A stretch of 11,210 bases of DNA from Fidelibacterota bacterium (lineage in GTDB: Bacteria; Fidelibacterota; Marinisomatia; SCGC-AAA003-L08; D37C17). The DNA is taken from NCBI GenBank assembly GCA_002707765.1, contig PANV01000021.1, positions 1-11,210 on the forward strand, read 5' to 3'. Shown piece after piece: positions 1 through 7,557 of the stretch (its first letter is position 1; each line of letters starts with the position of its first letter). The notes beneath the pieces are model-generated. The model had not been told where the DNA came from, searched no databases, and was given only the letters and a program-made list of their open reading frames with translations. Made by a program: the position numbers and the translations under genes.

Positions 1-771
1 AAAAATGATTACATATTAAAATCTGTTATATTTTCAGTTTTTTTCAGCTCAATTTATTCTATTGTAAGACCTGATACTATTTCTGAATGGACTTTTCGTA
101 AAACTGGTGGGACAGGAGATCCAAATGAATTTGCATGTCATTTAATTATTGGATTTATTTTAACTTGGAACCATATTAATAATAGAATTTTAAAATTAGT
201 TTTATTAACTCTTTTTTCATTTACTATTATTCTTTCTGGTTCAATCACAGGAGGGCTATGTTTTTTTTTAATGGTCATTTATAAGATTTTTTCAATCTTT
301 AGAAAACAAATTAATTTAAAGTCAATTATTTTAACGTCTTTTGGTATCATGATTTCTTATTTTATTGTATTGAGACTTGATGTATTAGCACTCTATTTAA
401 ATAGAGCTTTTACAAATACAAACAATTTAATATCTAGACAGAAAGCTTGGATTAACGGTATTGCTTTATTTAGAGAAAATTGGTATACATTTTTAATTGG
501 AGGGGGACCAAATTTTTTTGATCAAAGAAATTCTTTACTTGTATCATCAAAGATGGATACCGCAATTGCTGCACACAGTATGTATATTGAAATATTAGCT
601 GATACGGGAATAATTGGATTTATTTTGATAATTTGTCCGATAATTTATATTTTATTTAAAAACTTGTTTAATCCTAAGTATGATATTTTTTTTGTTATGC
701 TGTTCATGAGTTTATCATTAAGCATGACATATGAAAAATATTTTTGGTTAATTTTTGCATTCATTTTATAA
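1..771 (+). CDS. O-antigen polymerase/ligase (Wzy_C family), 3' part
   Basis: The frame is open from the first base of the window, so the 5' end is missing and 256 residues remain. This is a polytopic inner-membrane protein. Hydrophobic segments lie at about residues 5-22, 43-58, 63-79, 82-99, 107-130, 203-220 and 227-255. Family hallmarks are visible: GDPNEFA (39-45), R146 with W150 in the large periplasmic loop, GGGPNFF (167-173), and HS followed by an E and GIIGF (192-207). Wzy_C proteins either polymerise undecaprenyl-linked repeat units (Wzy) or ligate finished glycan to lipid A core (WaaL). These cannot be told apart from this fragment, but its place inside a glycosyltransferase operon favours Wzy. 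The first 270 bases hold real coding sequence upstream of the first in-frame ATG of the visible part. The next gene starts 1 nt after the stop codon. Confidence 0.85.
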   Translation, partial: KNDYILKSVIFSVFFSSIYSIVRPDTISEWTFRKTGGTGDPNEFACHLIIGFILTWNHINNRILKLVLLTLFSFTIILSGSITGGLCFFLMVIYKIFSIFRKQINLKSIILTSFGIMISYFIVLRLDVLALYLNRAFTNTNNLISRQKAWINGIALFRENWYTFLIGGGPNFFDQRNSLLVSSKMDTAIAAHSMYIEILADTGIIGFILIICPIIYILFKNLFNPKYDIFFVMLFMSLSLSMTYEKYFWLIFAFIL

Positions 772-772
772 A

Positions 773-1918
773 ATGAAAGATAAATCATTACACATATTGC
801 ACATAATCCCAAATCTAAATATGGGAGGGGCAGAAAAATTTGTTTGTGATTTATCAAATCAATTAGCAAATCAAAAAAATAGGATTTCTCTAATAATTTT
901 TTATGATTTAGACAAACATAATTTTTTATTAAATAGCTTAAACAGTAAAATTAATGTAGTAACTCTATCTAAGAAAAAAGGATTTGATGTTAGCTTAATT
1001 TTTAGATTAAGAAAAGAAATTTCGATTTTAAAACCAGATTTAATTCACTCGCATTTAAGAGCTTTCAATTATTTAGTCTTTTCGATTTTTTTTAAAAATA
1101 TAAAAGTAGTTCATACGGTCCATAATCTTGCCCAAGAAGAGATTAATAATAGAATTGAGGGTCTATTTAGAAAAATTTGCTTTATTTTATTTAATATTTA
1201 TCCAGTTACAATATCAAACCAAAGTAATAGAAGCTTCCATGATTATTATGATTCAAATTTTATTCATTCAAAATTAATTTTTAATGGTAGATCAATGCCA
1301 GAGAAATCTTCAAATTATTCGATTGTAGAAAACCAATTTAAAAAAATTAAATCTAAATATGGAAGCGATGTTAAAATACTTGTAAATATTGGAAGAATTG
1401 AAAATCAAAAAAATCATTTATTACTAAATGATGTAATGTTAAGTTTAGAAAAAAAAGGTTTTAATATTATTGTTTTAGTAATCGGAGGTAAACGTGGTAA
1501 CATATCTAAATCGATTATGAATAAAATATATGAAAGTGGAAATGATAGACTACTATTTTTAGGAGAAATTAATTATCCTACAGATTATTTGTTTTTATCT
1601 GATTATTTTATTTTATCCTCAAAATATGAAGGCATGCCTATAAGCTTAATTGAATCTTTTGCATGCAAATGTATGCCAATTTCAACACCAGTTGGAGGGA
1701 TTCCAGAAATGATAAGTGATGATGGCTTTGTTTCAAAAAGTTTATCATTAGACGATTTTGAAAATTCTATTTTAAAAGCTTTAAATGTTTCAGAAAAAGA
1801 AAAACAAATTATTTTAAAAAATAATTTTAAAAAATTTGAACTTTTTTACAGTATTTCATCGACCGGTAAAAATTATTATAATTATTACAAAAAAATAGCT
1901 GACATTAAGAATGTTTAA
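773..1918 (+). CDS. Glycosyltransferase, GT4 family (GT-B fold)
   Basis: The product is 381 residues, normal for a GT4 retaining glycosyltransferase of polysaccharide synthesis, and should act at the cytoplasmic face of the inner membrane. The N-terminal acceptor domain begins HILHIIPNLNMGGAEKFV, the typical first strand and GGAE loop. The C-terminal nucleotide-sugar domain starts near NIGRIENQKNH (205-215) and carries the E-x7-E motif at E286 and E294 (YEGMPISLIES), followed by PVGGIPEMI. An in-frame TTG at 755 would add six residues, but the ATG at 773 is preferred. It lies 1 nt after the preceding stop, and the protein then begins directly at the conserved strand. The 3' end overlaps the next gene by 8 nt. 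Donor and acceptor sugars cannot be told from sequence. No signal peptide is present. Confidence 0.9.
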   Translation: MKDKSLHILHIIPNLNMGGAEKFVCDLSNQLANQKNRISLIIFYDLDKHNFLLNSLNSKINVVTLSKKKGFDVSLIFRLRKEISILKPDLIHSHLRAFNYLVFSIFFKNIKVVHTVHNLAQEEINNRIEGLFRKICFILFNIYPVTISNQSNRSFHDYYDSNFIHSKLIFNGRSMPEKSSNYSIVENQFKKIKSKYGSDVKILVNIGRIENQKNHLLLNDVMLSLEKKGFNIIVLVIGGKRGNISKSIMNKIYESGNDRLLFLGEINYPTDYLFLSDYFILSSKYEGMPISLIESFACKCMPISTPVGGIPEMISDDGFVSKSLSLDDFENSILKALNVSEKEKQIILKNNFKKFELFYSISSTGKNYYNYYKKIADIKNV

Positions 1919-2945
1919 TAACAATGAAAAAATATTAATTATTGGTAAATGTTTTACTAAAAAAAATCCATTATTAGCAGGCGGTATAATTATTTTATTT
2001 GAATCTTTAAAAAAACAATTAAATCAAAAAAAAATTGATTATGATTTAATTGATATAAATTACAAGAACTATTCTGATTTTAAATTTATTAGTTATTTTA
2101 AAATTTTATTTAAATTATTTTTTAAGATTAAATCTAAAGAAATGGTTATGCTAAATGTTAATTTTCATGGTTTGTTATATTATTCTCCGTTTATTTTATT
2201 TTTAAAATTTTTTTATTCATTCAATTATTCTATTAGAATATTTGCTGGAAATCTGGATTTTCAGTATAAAAAATCGAATATATTTAGTCAAAAAATTGTT
2301 GAGTACAGTATCAGGAAATGTGATAAAATTTTTTACGAAACTAAGTATCTAATTAATTTTTTTTCAAGATTTAATGAAAATAGTTTTTGGTTTCCTAATC
2401 TTAGAGACAAATCGAATTTTTTAACTTCAAAATCTTTTAAAAAGAAATTTGTTTATCTAGGATTAGTAAGAAAGGAGAAAGGAATTGATCTAATTTTAAA
2501 TACTTTTAAAAATTTAAAGGATTATGAAATTAATATCTATGGTCCTATTGTTGATGGTTATATTCCATCTGAAGAAAATAAATTATTTTTTGAAAATAAT
2601 TATAGAGGTCCAATTGACCAATCTGAAATAACAAATGTTTTATCAAGTAACGATGTTTTAGTTTTACCAACTTTTTGGAAAGGTGAAGGATATCCTGGAG
2701 TAATAATTGAAGCAATGAGTGTGGGATTGCCAGTTATAGCTAGTAATACGAGGGGAATAAAAGAACTTTTAGGTAAGGACTCAAAGAATTTAGTTGATTT
2801 AAATATTGAGGATAGTTTTTTAAATTCTGTTTTATCAATAAACGAAAAAAATTACAAATCTCTACGCGAAGATTCTATCGAAAGATTTAAGTTATTTGAT
2901 AACGAAATTGTAATGGATGAAATAATTGAATTAATTAAAAAATAA
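1911..2945 (+). CDS. Glycosyltransferase, GT4 family (divergent N-terminus)
   Basis: The product is 344 residues. The C-terminal half is a clear GT4 donor-binding domain: VYLGLVRKEKGIDLIL (181-196), then NIYGP (208-212), then GEGYPGVIIEAMS with the E-x7-E pair at E259 and E267, followed by GLPVIASNTRGIKELL. The N-terminal half is divergent but opens with ILIIGKCF and a GG near residue 24, as in other GT-B acceptor domains. Hydrophobic stretches at about 62-72 and 86-103 could associate with the membrane. It starts inside the end of the previous gene (8 nt overlap), and its TAA is followed at once by the ATG of the sulfotransferase gene. Composition is extreme, about 22% G+C by hand count. The role is addition of one sugar to the lipid-linked repeat unit. 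Donor and acceptor are unknown. Confidence 0.87.
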   Translation: MFNNNEKILIIGKCFTKKNPLLAGGIIILFESLKKQLNQKKIDYDLIDINYKNYSDFKFISYFKILFKLFFKIKSKEMVMLNVNFHGLLYYSPFILFLKFFYSFNYSIRIFAGNLDFQYKKSNIFSQKIVEYSIRKCDKIFYETKYLINFFSRFNENSFWFPNLRDKSNFLTSKSFKKKFVYLGLVRKEKGIDLILNTFKNLKDYEINIYGPIVDGYIPSEENKLFFENNYRGPIDQSEITNVLSSNDVLVLPTFWKGEGYPGVIIEAMSVGLPVIASNTRGIKELLGKDSKNLVDLNIEDSFLNSVLSINEKNYKSLREDSIERFKLFDNEIVMDEIIELIKK

Positions 2946-3863
2946 ATGGTAAATAAATTTAATAATTTAATTTTTATTGTAGGTGTAGGTAGATCAGGAA
3001 CAAGTTTATTGCATAGTATACTCAATGCTCACTCAAAAGTCTGTTTTTTACCTGAAACAAAATTTTTAAGAAATTATGTTTTGAAAAAAAATTTAAAAGT
3101 CACAGAATCCAATTATAAAAAAATATCTAATCAATTAAATAATGATAAAAGATTTAAGAGATTAAAAATTGATTCAGGCGAAATTCTTAAGGTTAATTAT
3201 ACAATGTATGATATTTATCAAAATATTTTAAAGATAAAATCAATTAATCAAAATAAAAGTAATATTGGTGATAAAGATCCAAAATTAATCGAAAAAATTA
3301 ATAGATTACATCATTTTTTCCCAAATTCTAAAATTATTCATATAATTCGAGACCCAAGAGATGTTGTATTATCAAGAACCAAAGCTAAATGGTCTCAGAA
3401 GCATCCGTTTTATTTTCATGCAATAATTTATTACATGCAATTATCATTGGGTATAAAATCTGGTAGAAGTAAATACGAAAAAAACTATATTGAAGTTTTA
3501 TATGAAAATTTAATTAAAAATCCTGATTATGAATTATTAAGAATTATAAAATTTTTAAATCTTGATTTTGAAAAAAGTATGTTAAATTTTAAAGATTCAT
3601 CAAAGGAGTTAGTTTCAAAAGATGAATTAGAATGGAAAAAAGAAACATTTCTACCCATAAAAAAAAATAATTTTAACAAATGGAAGGTAGATTTAACAAA
3701 TTTTCAAAGTTTTATTATTGAATCAATTTGTTTTTTTCATATTAAAAAATTTAATTATAAAAATGAAATTAAGTTTTTATCTTTTAAGATGTTATTTGTT
3801 TTAATAATTCAACCCTTCTTATTTTTACTAAAAATGTTATATAGATTAAAATTAAAATGTTAA
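2946..3863 (+). CDS. PAPS-dependent sulfotransferase family protein
   Basis: The product is 305 residues with the two signatures of PAPS-dependent sulfotransferases. The 5'-phosphosulfate loop is VGVGRSGTSLLH (12-23), with R16, S17, G18 and T19. The 3'-phosphate motif is IIRDPRDVVLSR (133-144), with R135 and S143. GDKDP (118-122) matches the GEKTP-like block of Sulfotransfer_3-type proteins, and YENLIKNPDYELLRIIKFLNL (from 186) is the usual late helix. The reaction is transfer of sulfate from PAPS to a hydroxyl or amine. In this operon the likely acceptor is a sugar of the repeat unit, which is inference. The C-terminus carries a hydrophobic segment at about 278-299 followed by basic residues, which may tether it to the membrane near lipid-linked intermediates. 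The start codon directly follows the previous stop, and the 3' end overlaps the next gene by 7 nt. Confidence 0.88.
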   Translation: MVNKFNNLIFIVGVGRSGTSLLHSILNAHSKVCFLPETKFLRNYVLKKNLKVTESNYKKISNQLNNDKRFKRLKIDSGEILKVNYTMYDIYQNILKIKSINQNKSNIGDKDPKLIEKINRLHHFFPNSKIIHIIRDPRDVVLSRTKAKWSQKHPFYFHAIIYYMQLSLGIKSGRSKYEKNYIEVLYENLIKNPDYELLRIIKFLNLDFEKSMLNFKDSSKELVSKDELEWKKETFLPIKKNNFNKWKVDLTNFQSFIIESICFFHIKKFNYKNEIKFLSFKMLFVLIIQPFLFLLKMLYRLKLKC

Positions 3864-4915
3864 TTAAACCAAAAATTCAAAAAGGTTTAAAACCACTTTT
3901 TTTTAATTCAGGTAAATTAATATTTTCAAAAGGAAATTATATTTTTGAATCTGAATTACTTGAAAATCTTAAACACAATTTAGTTGCTTGTCATGAAGAT
4001 AATCTTATCAAACAATTTTTAAGTAGAATCCATTTTTTAGCTAAAACTTTTCGATATGGTTTTAGATCTATAAAGCCATACAATAATGGTTTAATTGGAA
4101 TACATAAAAATAAAATTATATTTAAACCAAAGGGAAAAACAAAAATGGTAACTGTTTTTTCAAATTTTAAGGGAAGTAGACCTTTGAATCTTTTAATTTG
4201 TCCAAACAATAAAATTTATTTTGGAGAATATTTTTCAAATAATAAAAGAGGAGAGGTCAAAATTTTTTGTTCTGAAAACGGTACAGAATGGTTCGATATT
4301 TATAGATTTGCCCCTGGAACTATTAGGCATATTCACAATTTAAAATATGATAAATATAGAAAAGGTATTTGGGTTCTTACTGGAGATTCAAATGATGAAT
4401 CAGGTCTATGGTTTACATCAGATAATTTCAAAACTTTAGAAAAAATTGTAGATAAAGGTCAATGTAGTAGAGCTGTTGATATTTTTATTAATAAAAATGA
4501 TTTAATTATACCAATGGATAGTCCTATCCAGAAGAATTTTATCTATAAGTACTGTTTTGAAAAAGAAAAAATGGAAAAAATTTTTGCTCTTGAAAATAGT
4601 GTTTTTAATTTAACTAAAGTGAAGGATTTATACTTTCTTTCAACTGTACCTGAACCAAGTAAAATAAACAATACAAATAACGTATATATTTATGCTAGCT
4701 TAGATTGTAAAAATTGGGAAAAAATTTCTGTTTTCAAGAAAAGTATTTTACCAAGTTTTCTTCAAAAATATTTAAGATATCCTGAAGTAGAATTCTGTGC
4801 GGGTAAGGACTTAACAAGAGTAATTGGATATGGAAGATCTATCAAATATTTTTCAAATTGTATGCTTATTTGGAATTTATCTGATATAAAAAAAATGTTA
4901 AATGAAAATCAATAA
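3857..4915 (+). CDS. Sialidase-like beta-propeller protein of unknown function
   Basis: The product is 352 residues with no obvious signal peptide or membrane segment. I do not recognise a named family with certainty. The middle and C-terminal parts repeat a pattern of short hydrophobic strands followed by Asp-box-like turns: SENGTEWFDI (139-148), TSDNFKTLEKI (187-197) and SLDCKNWEKI (281-290). This resembles the BNR/Asp-box repeats (S-x-D-x-G-x-x-W) of sialidase-type propellers, in degenerate form. Other possible blade strands include KIYFGEYFS (119-127) and KGIWVLTGD (169-177). HNLKYD (160-165) lies between two blades. I did not identify a catalytic arginine triad, so enzyme activity should not be assumed. 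Possible roles are glycan binding, a lyase/hydrolase-like editing enzyme, or a structural partner of the neighbours. It overlaps the sulfotransferase gene by 7 nt and the lyase gene by 14 nt, so co-translation is likely. Confidence 0.7.
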   Translation: MLIKPKIQKGLKPLFFNSGKLIFSKGNYIFESELLENLKHNLVACHEDNLIKQFLSRIHFLAKTFRYGFRSIKPYNNGLIGIHKNKIIFKPKGKTKMVTVFSNFKGSRPLNLLICPNNKIYFGEYFSNNKRGEVKIFCSENGTEWFDIYRFAPGTIRHIHNLKYDKYRKGIWVLTGDSNDESGLWFTSDNFKTLEKIVDKGQCSRAVDIFINKNDLIIPMDSPIQKNFIYKYCFEKEKMEKIFALENSVFNLTKVKDLYFLSTVPEPSKINNTNNVYIYASLDCKNWEKISVFKKSILPSFLQKYLRYPEVEFCAGKDLTRVIGYGRSIKYFSNCMLIWNLSDIKKMLNENQ

Positions 4916-6476
4916 AATTAATTTATTAATTAATACAATAAAGTATTTAAAGTTTCAGCAAATATTTTATAGAGTTTACTACTCTTTTAGGCGTAAAACA
5001 TTTCAAAATTTTAATAAATCGATTGATTCAGTGCAATCTTTAAAATTTAATCAATTTTTGATTCATAGCAATTTCTCATTTTCAAATAATTCTTTTACTT
5101 TCTTAAATCGAACTAAGAAATTTAATAAGATTAATTGGAATTTTTTAGATTATGGAAAATTATGGAATTATAATCTTAATTATTTTAGTTACCTTGATTC
5201 TGTAGACAAAAAACAAGGCCTAACTTTAATTAATGACTATATTCATTTTTACAATCAGAATAAAAAAAATATAGAACCATATCCAACGTCTTTAAGGTTG
5301 ATGAATTGGATTAAGTTTTTATCAAAAAATAATATTAATGATTCATTTATAAATGATACTATAGCAAGTGATTCAGAATATTTATACAATAATATTGAAT
5401 ATCATTTAATGGGAAATCATATTTTAGAGAATTCCTTTTCCTTATTATTTTGTTCGTATTATTTGAAAAGTAAAAAATTATATTTTCATTCAAGAAAAAT
5501 ATTACTTTCAGAACTTAGAGAACAAATTCTTCCTGATGGAGCTCATTTTGAATTGAGTACAATGTATCATCAAATTCTTGTTATTAGATTACTCGACTGC
5601 ATAAATCTTATGTCCGAAAATAAATTTTGGGATAGGGACAATTTTCTTTTAGATTTTTTAAATTCAAAAGCAACTAGTATGATTGGATGGCTAGACGCAA
5701 TTTCCTATGGGAATAACTATGTTCCACTTTTAAATGATTCTGCTCAATGTCAAATATATGATAATCAAGAAATTATAAATTATGCAAAAAGATTAGGTGT
5801 TAGTATAAATAAAATAAAATTAAATGAGTCCGGTTATAGAAAATGGTTAAAAGGTAAAGTTGAAATATTAATTGATATTGGTCAAATTGGTGCTAGTTAT
5901 ATACCTGGCCATGCCCACGCTGATACTTTCAATTTTGAATATTTCTATGAATCGAAGCCTATTATTATTGATCCAGGTATTTCTACATATGAGGATTATA
6001 ATATAAGAAATTTAGAAAGGTCAACATTGTTTCACAATACTATAAATATTAATAAAAAAAATTCATCAGAAATATGGGATTTTTTTAAAGTAGCTGATAG
6101 AGCAAAAATTGTTAGATTATATGAAAAAAGTAATTTCATCAAAGCTAGTCACGATGGATACAAGAAAAATGACATTACGCATACTAGAGTTTTTAAATTT
6201 ATTTCAAATGATTTTATTATTGAAGATTTAATTGATTCTTTTAAAAAAAATTATGATTTGCAATCATGTTTACACTTTCATCCTGATTGTAAATTATCAA
6301 TTTTTGATAATACTATTAGAGTAAATGATGAAATAATAATAAATTTATATGGTCATAGAAAATTACAGCTTGAGGAATATGAATATCCAATGGGTTTCAA
6401 TTTAAGAGTTAAATCAAAAAAACTAGTTTCTAAAATAGATAAAAAATCAAAAATTACTATTTCATATGAAAATTGA
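4902..6476 (+). CDS. Heparinase II/III-family polysaccharide lyase-like protein
   Basis: The product is 524 residues with the two-domain layout of heparinase II/III-type lyases. The N-terminal alpha-helical (alpha/alpha toroid) region includes LWNYNLNYFSYL (87-98) and LRLMNWIKFL (131-140). The C-terminal beta-sandwich region begins near residue 320. Candidate active-site residues are visible: N172 and H173 in MGNHILEN, Y222 and H223 in STMYHQ, and H337/H339 in PGHAHADTF. FHNTI (377-381) is another family landmark. Characterised relatives cleave uronic-acid-containing glycans by beta-elimination. The N-terminus (TIKYLKFQQIFYRVYYSFRRK region, from 12) is basic and amphipathic and is not a classical signal peptide. 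This matches heparinase-like proteins found inside polysaccharide biosynthesis loci rather than secreted degradative enzymes. The role in synthesis is unproven: chain trimming, release of dead-end product, or a non-lytic function. Overlaps are 14 nt upstream and 11 nt downstream. Confidence 0.85.
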   Translation: MKINKINLLINTIKYLKFQQIFYRVYYSFRRKTFQNFNKSIDSVQSLKFNQFLIHSNFSFSNNSFTFLNRTKKFNKINWNFLDYGKLWNYNLNYFSYLDSVDKKQGLTLINDYIHFYNQNKKNIEPYPTSLRLMNWIKFLSKNNINDSFINDTIASDSEYLYNNIEYHLMGNHILENSFSLLFCSYYLKSKKLYFHSRKILLSELREQILPDGAHFELSTMYHQILVIRLLDCINLMSENKFWDRDNFLLDFLNSKATSMIGWLDAISYGNNYVPLLNDSAQCQIYDNQEIINYAKRLGVSINKIKLNESGYRKWLKGKVEILIDIGQIGASYIPGHAHADTFNFEYFYESKPIIIDPGISTYEDYNIRNLERSTLFHNTININKKNSSEIWDFFKVADRAKIVRLYEKSNFIKASHDGYKKNDITHTRVFKFISNDFIIEDLIDSFKKNYDLQSCLHFHPDCKLSIFDNTIRVNDEIIINLYGHRKLQLEEYEYPMGFNLRVKSKKLVSKIDKKSKITISYEN

Positions 6477-7557
6477 TATTATAGCGGGTGCTAGACCTAA
6501 TTTTATTAAAATTTCCCCAATAATTAATCAAATCAAATTAAAGGAAAATTTTTTTAAAATTTCTTATCGTTTGATTCATACTGGTCAGCACTATGATGAT
6601 GATATGTCATCTAATTTTTTTAAACAATTAAATATACCCCACCCAGATATAAATTTAAATGTAGGCTCATCTTCGCATGCAAAACAAACTGGTGATATTA
6701 TGTTGAGATACGAAAATGTTCTTAATGAAGAAAAGCCTGATATTTGTCTTGTTGTTGGTGATGTTAATTCAACAATGGCATGTTCAATAGTAGCAAAAAA
6801 ATATAATTTAAAAGTTGCACATGTTGAAGCAGGTATTAGATCTTTTGATTTAACCATGCCAGAAGAAATAAATCGAATGGTTACAGATTCAATAACAGAT
6901 TATTTTTTTACAACTTCAGAATTTGCAAATGAAAATTTGATAAATGCAGGTATAAAAAAAAATAAAATTCATTTTGTTGGAAATGTTATGATCGATACAT
7001 TAAAAAATCAAATTAAAAATTTTATAAAGCCTGATTTTTTTGACAGTTACAAATTATCTAAAAAAAAATATTTTGTTCTTACCATGCATAGGCCATCAAA
7101 CGTTGATGATAAAAAAAAGTTGATAAAATTATTAGATTTGATTGATTCAAATACAAAAAATTATCCCATTTTATTTCCTGTACATCCTAGAACAAAAAGT
7201 ATACTTTCAAAAAATAAAATCAATTTCAAAAATATAATTAAAGTTTGTCCTATGACATATTTGGAATTTAACTATCTAGTAAAAAATAGTTCTTGTGTAA
7301 TTACAGATTCTGGAGGAATTACAGAGGAAACTACTGTTATGAATGTTCCATGTATAACATTAAGGAATAATACAGAAAGACCAGAAACTATTAAATATGG
7401 AACTAATTTACTTGTTGGTCACAATTCAAAAAAAATTATAAATGCGTTGAATAAAGTGTTAGAGGATAAATGGCATAAAGGTAAAATTCCAAAGTATTGG
7501 GACGGAAATTCAGCATCTAGAATAGTAAATATTCTTTTATCTTTAAATGAAAAATAA
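6466..7557 (+). CDS. wecB: UDP-N-acetylglucosamine 2-epimerase (non-hydrolysing)
   Basis: The product is 363 residues, full length for the non-hydrolysing epimerase that interconverts UDP-GlcNAc and UDP-ManNAc in the cytosol. The N-terminus has the conserved GARPNFIKISPI (8-19) and HTGQHYD (38-44). Counterparts of the known catalytic acids are D99 in VVGDVNST, E121 in HVEAGIRS and E134 in MPEEINR, with H208 in TMHRPSN. ITDSGGITEET (279-289) and RNNTERPE (300-307) form the UDP-binding part of the second Rossmann-like domain. The MHRPSN version, rather than the enterobacterial GHRREN, places it in a divergent WecB/WbpI-like subgroup, so the exact substrate may be a modified derivative such as UDP-GlcNAc3NAcA. 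No partner WecC-type dehydrogenase is in the window. The gene overlaps both neighbours by 11 nt and supplies a precursor for the adjacent transferases. Confidence 0.93.
   Translation: MKIDIIAGARPNFIKISPIINQIKLKENFFKISYRLIHTGQHYDDDMSSNFFKQLNIPHPDINLNVGSSSHAKQTGDIMLRYENVLNEEKPDICLVVGDVNSTMACSIVAKKYNLKVAHVEAGIRSFDLTMPEEINRMVTDSITDYFFTTSEFANENLINAGIKKNKIHFVGNVMIDTLKNQIKNFIKPDFFDSYKLSKKKYFVLTMHRPSNVDDKKKLIKLLDLIDSNTKNYPILFPVHPRTKSILSKNKINFKNIIKVCPMTYLEFNYLVKNSSCVITDSGGITEETTVMNVPCITLRNNTERPETIKYGTNLLVGHNSKKIINALNKVLEDKWHKGKIPKYWDGNSASRIVNILLSLNEK

Noticed and set aside
755..772. Upstream in-frame TTG start for the first complete glycosyltransferase gene
   Set aside because: It would add six residues unlike the family start and overlap the previous gene by 17 nt. 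The ATG at 773 sits 1 nt after the previous stop and begins just before the conserved first strand.
645..869. Minus-strand open frame of 74 codons
   Set aside because: It lies across the end of the Wzy-like gene and the start of the next glycosyltransferase gene, shows no recognisable motif, and is explained by antisense reading of AT-rich coding DNA.
2026..2034. Nine-A homopolymer, with a similar run at 3659-3667, as possible phase-variation or slippage sites
   Set aside because: Runs of eight or nine A are expected in DNA of about 22% G+C. They lie within intact frames and no alternative-frame product is apparent.
3991..4209. Minus-strand open frame of 72 codons
   Set aside because: It is entirely inside the propeller gene, with no motif or start signal, so it is treated as a chance antisense frame.
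6591..6857. Minus-strand open frame of 88 codons
   Set aside because: It is entirely inside wecB, whose plus-strand reading has all catalytic motifs.
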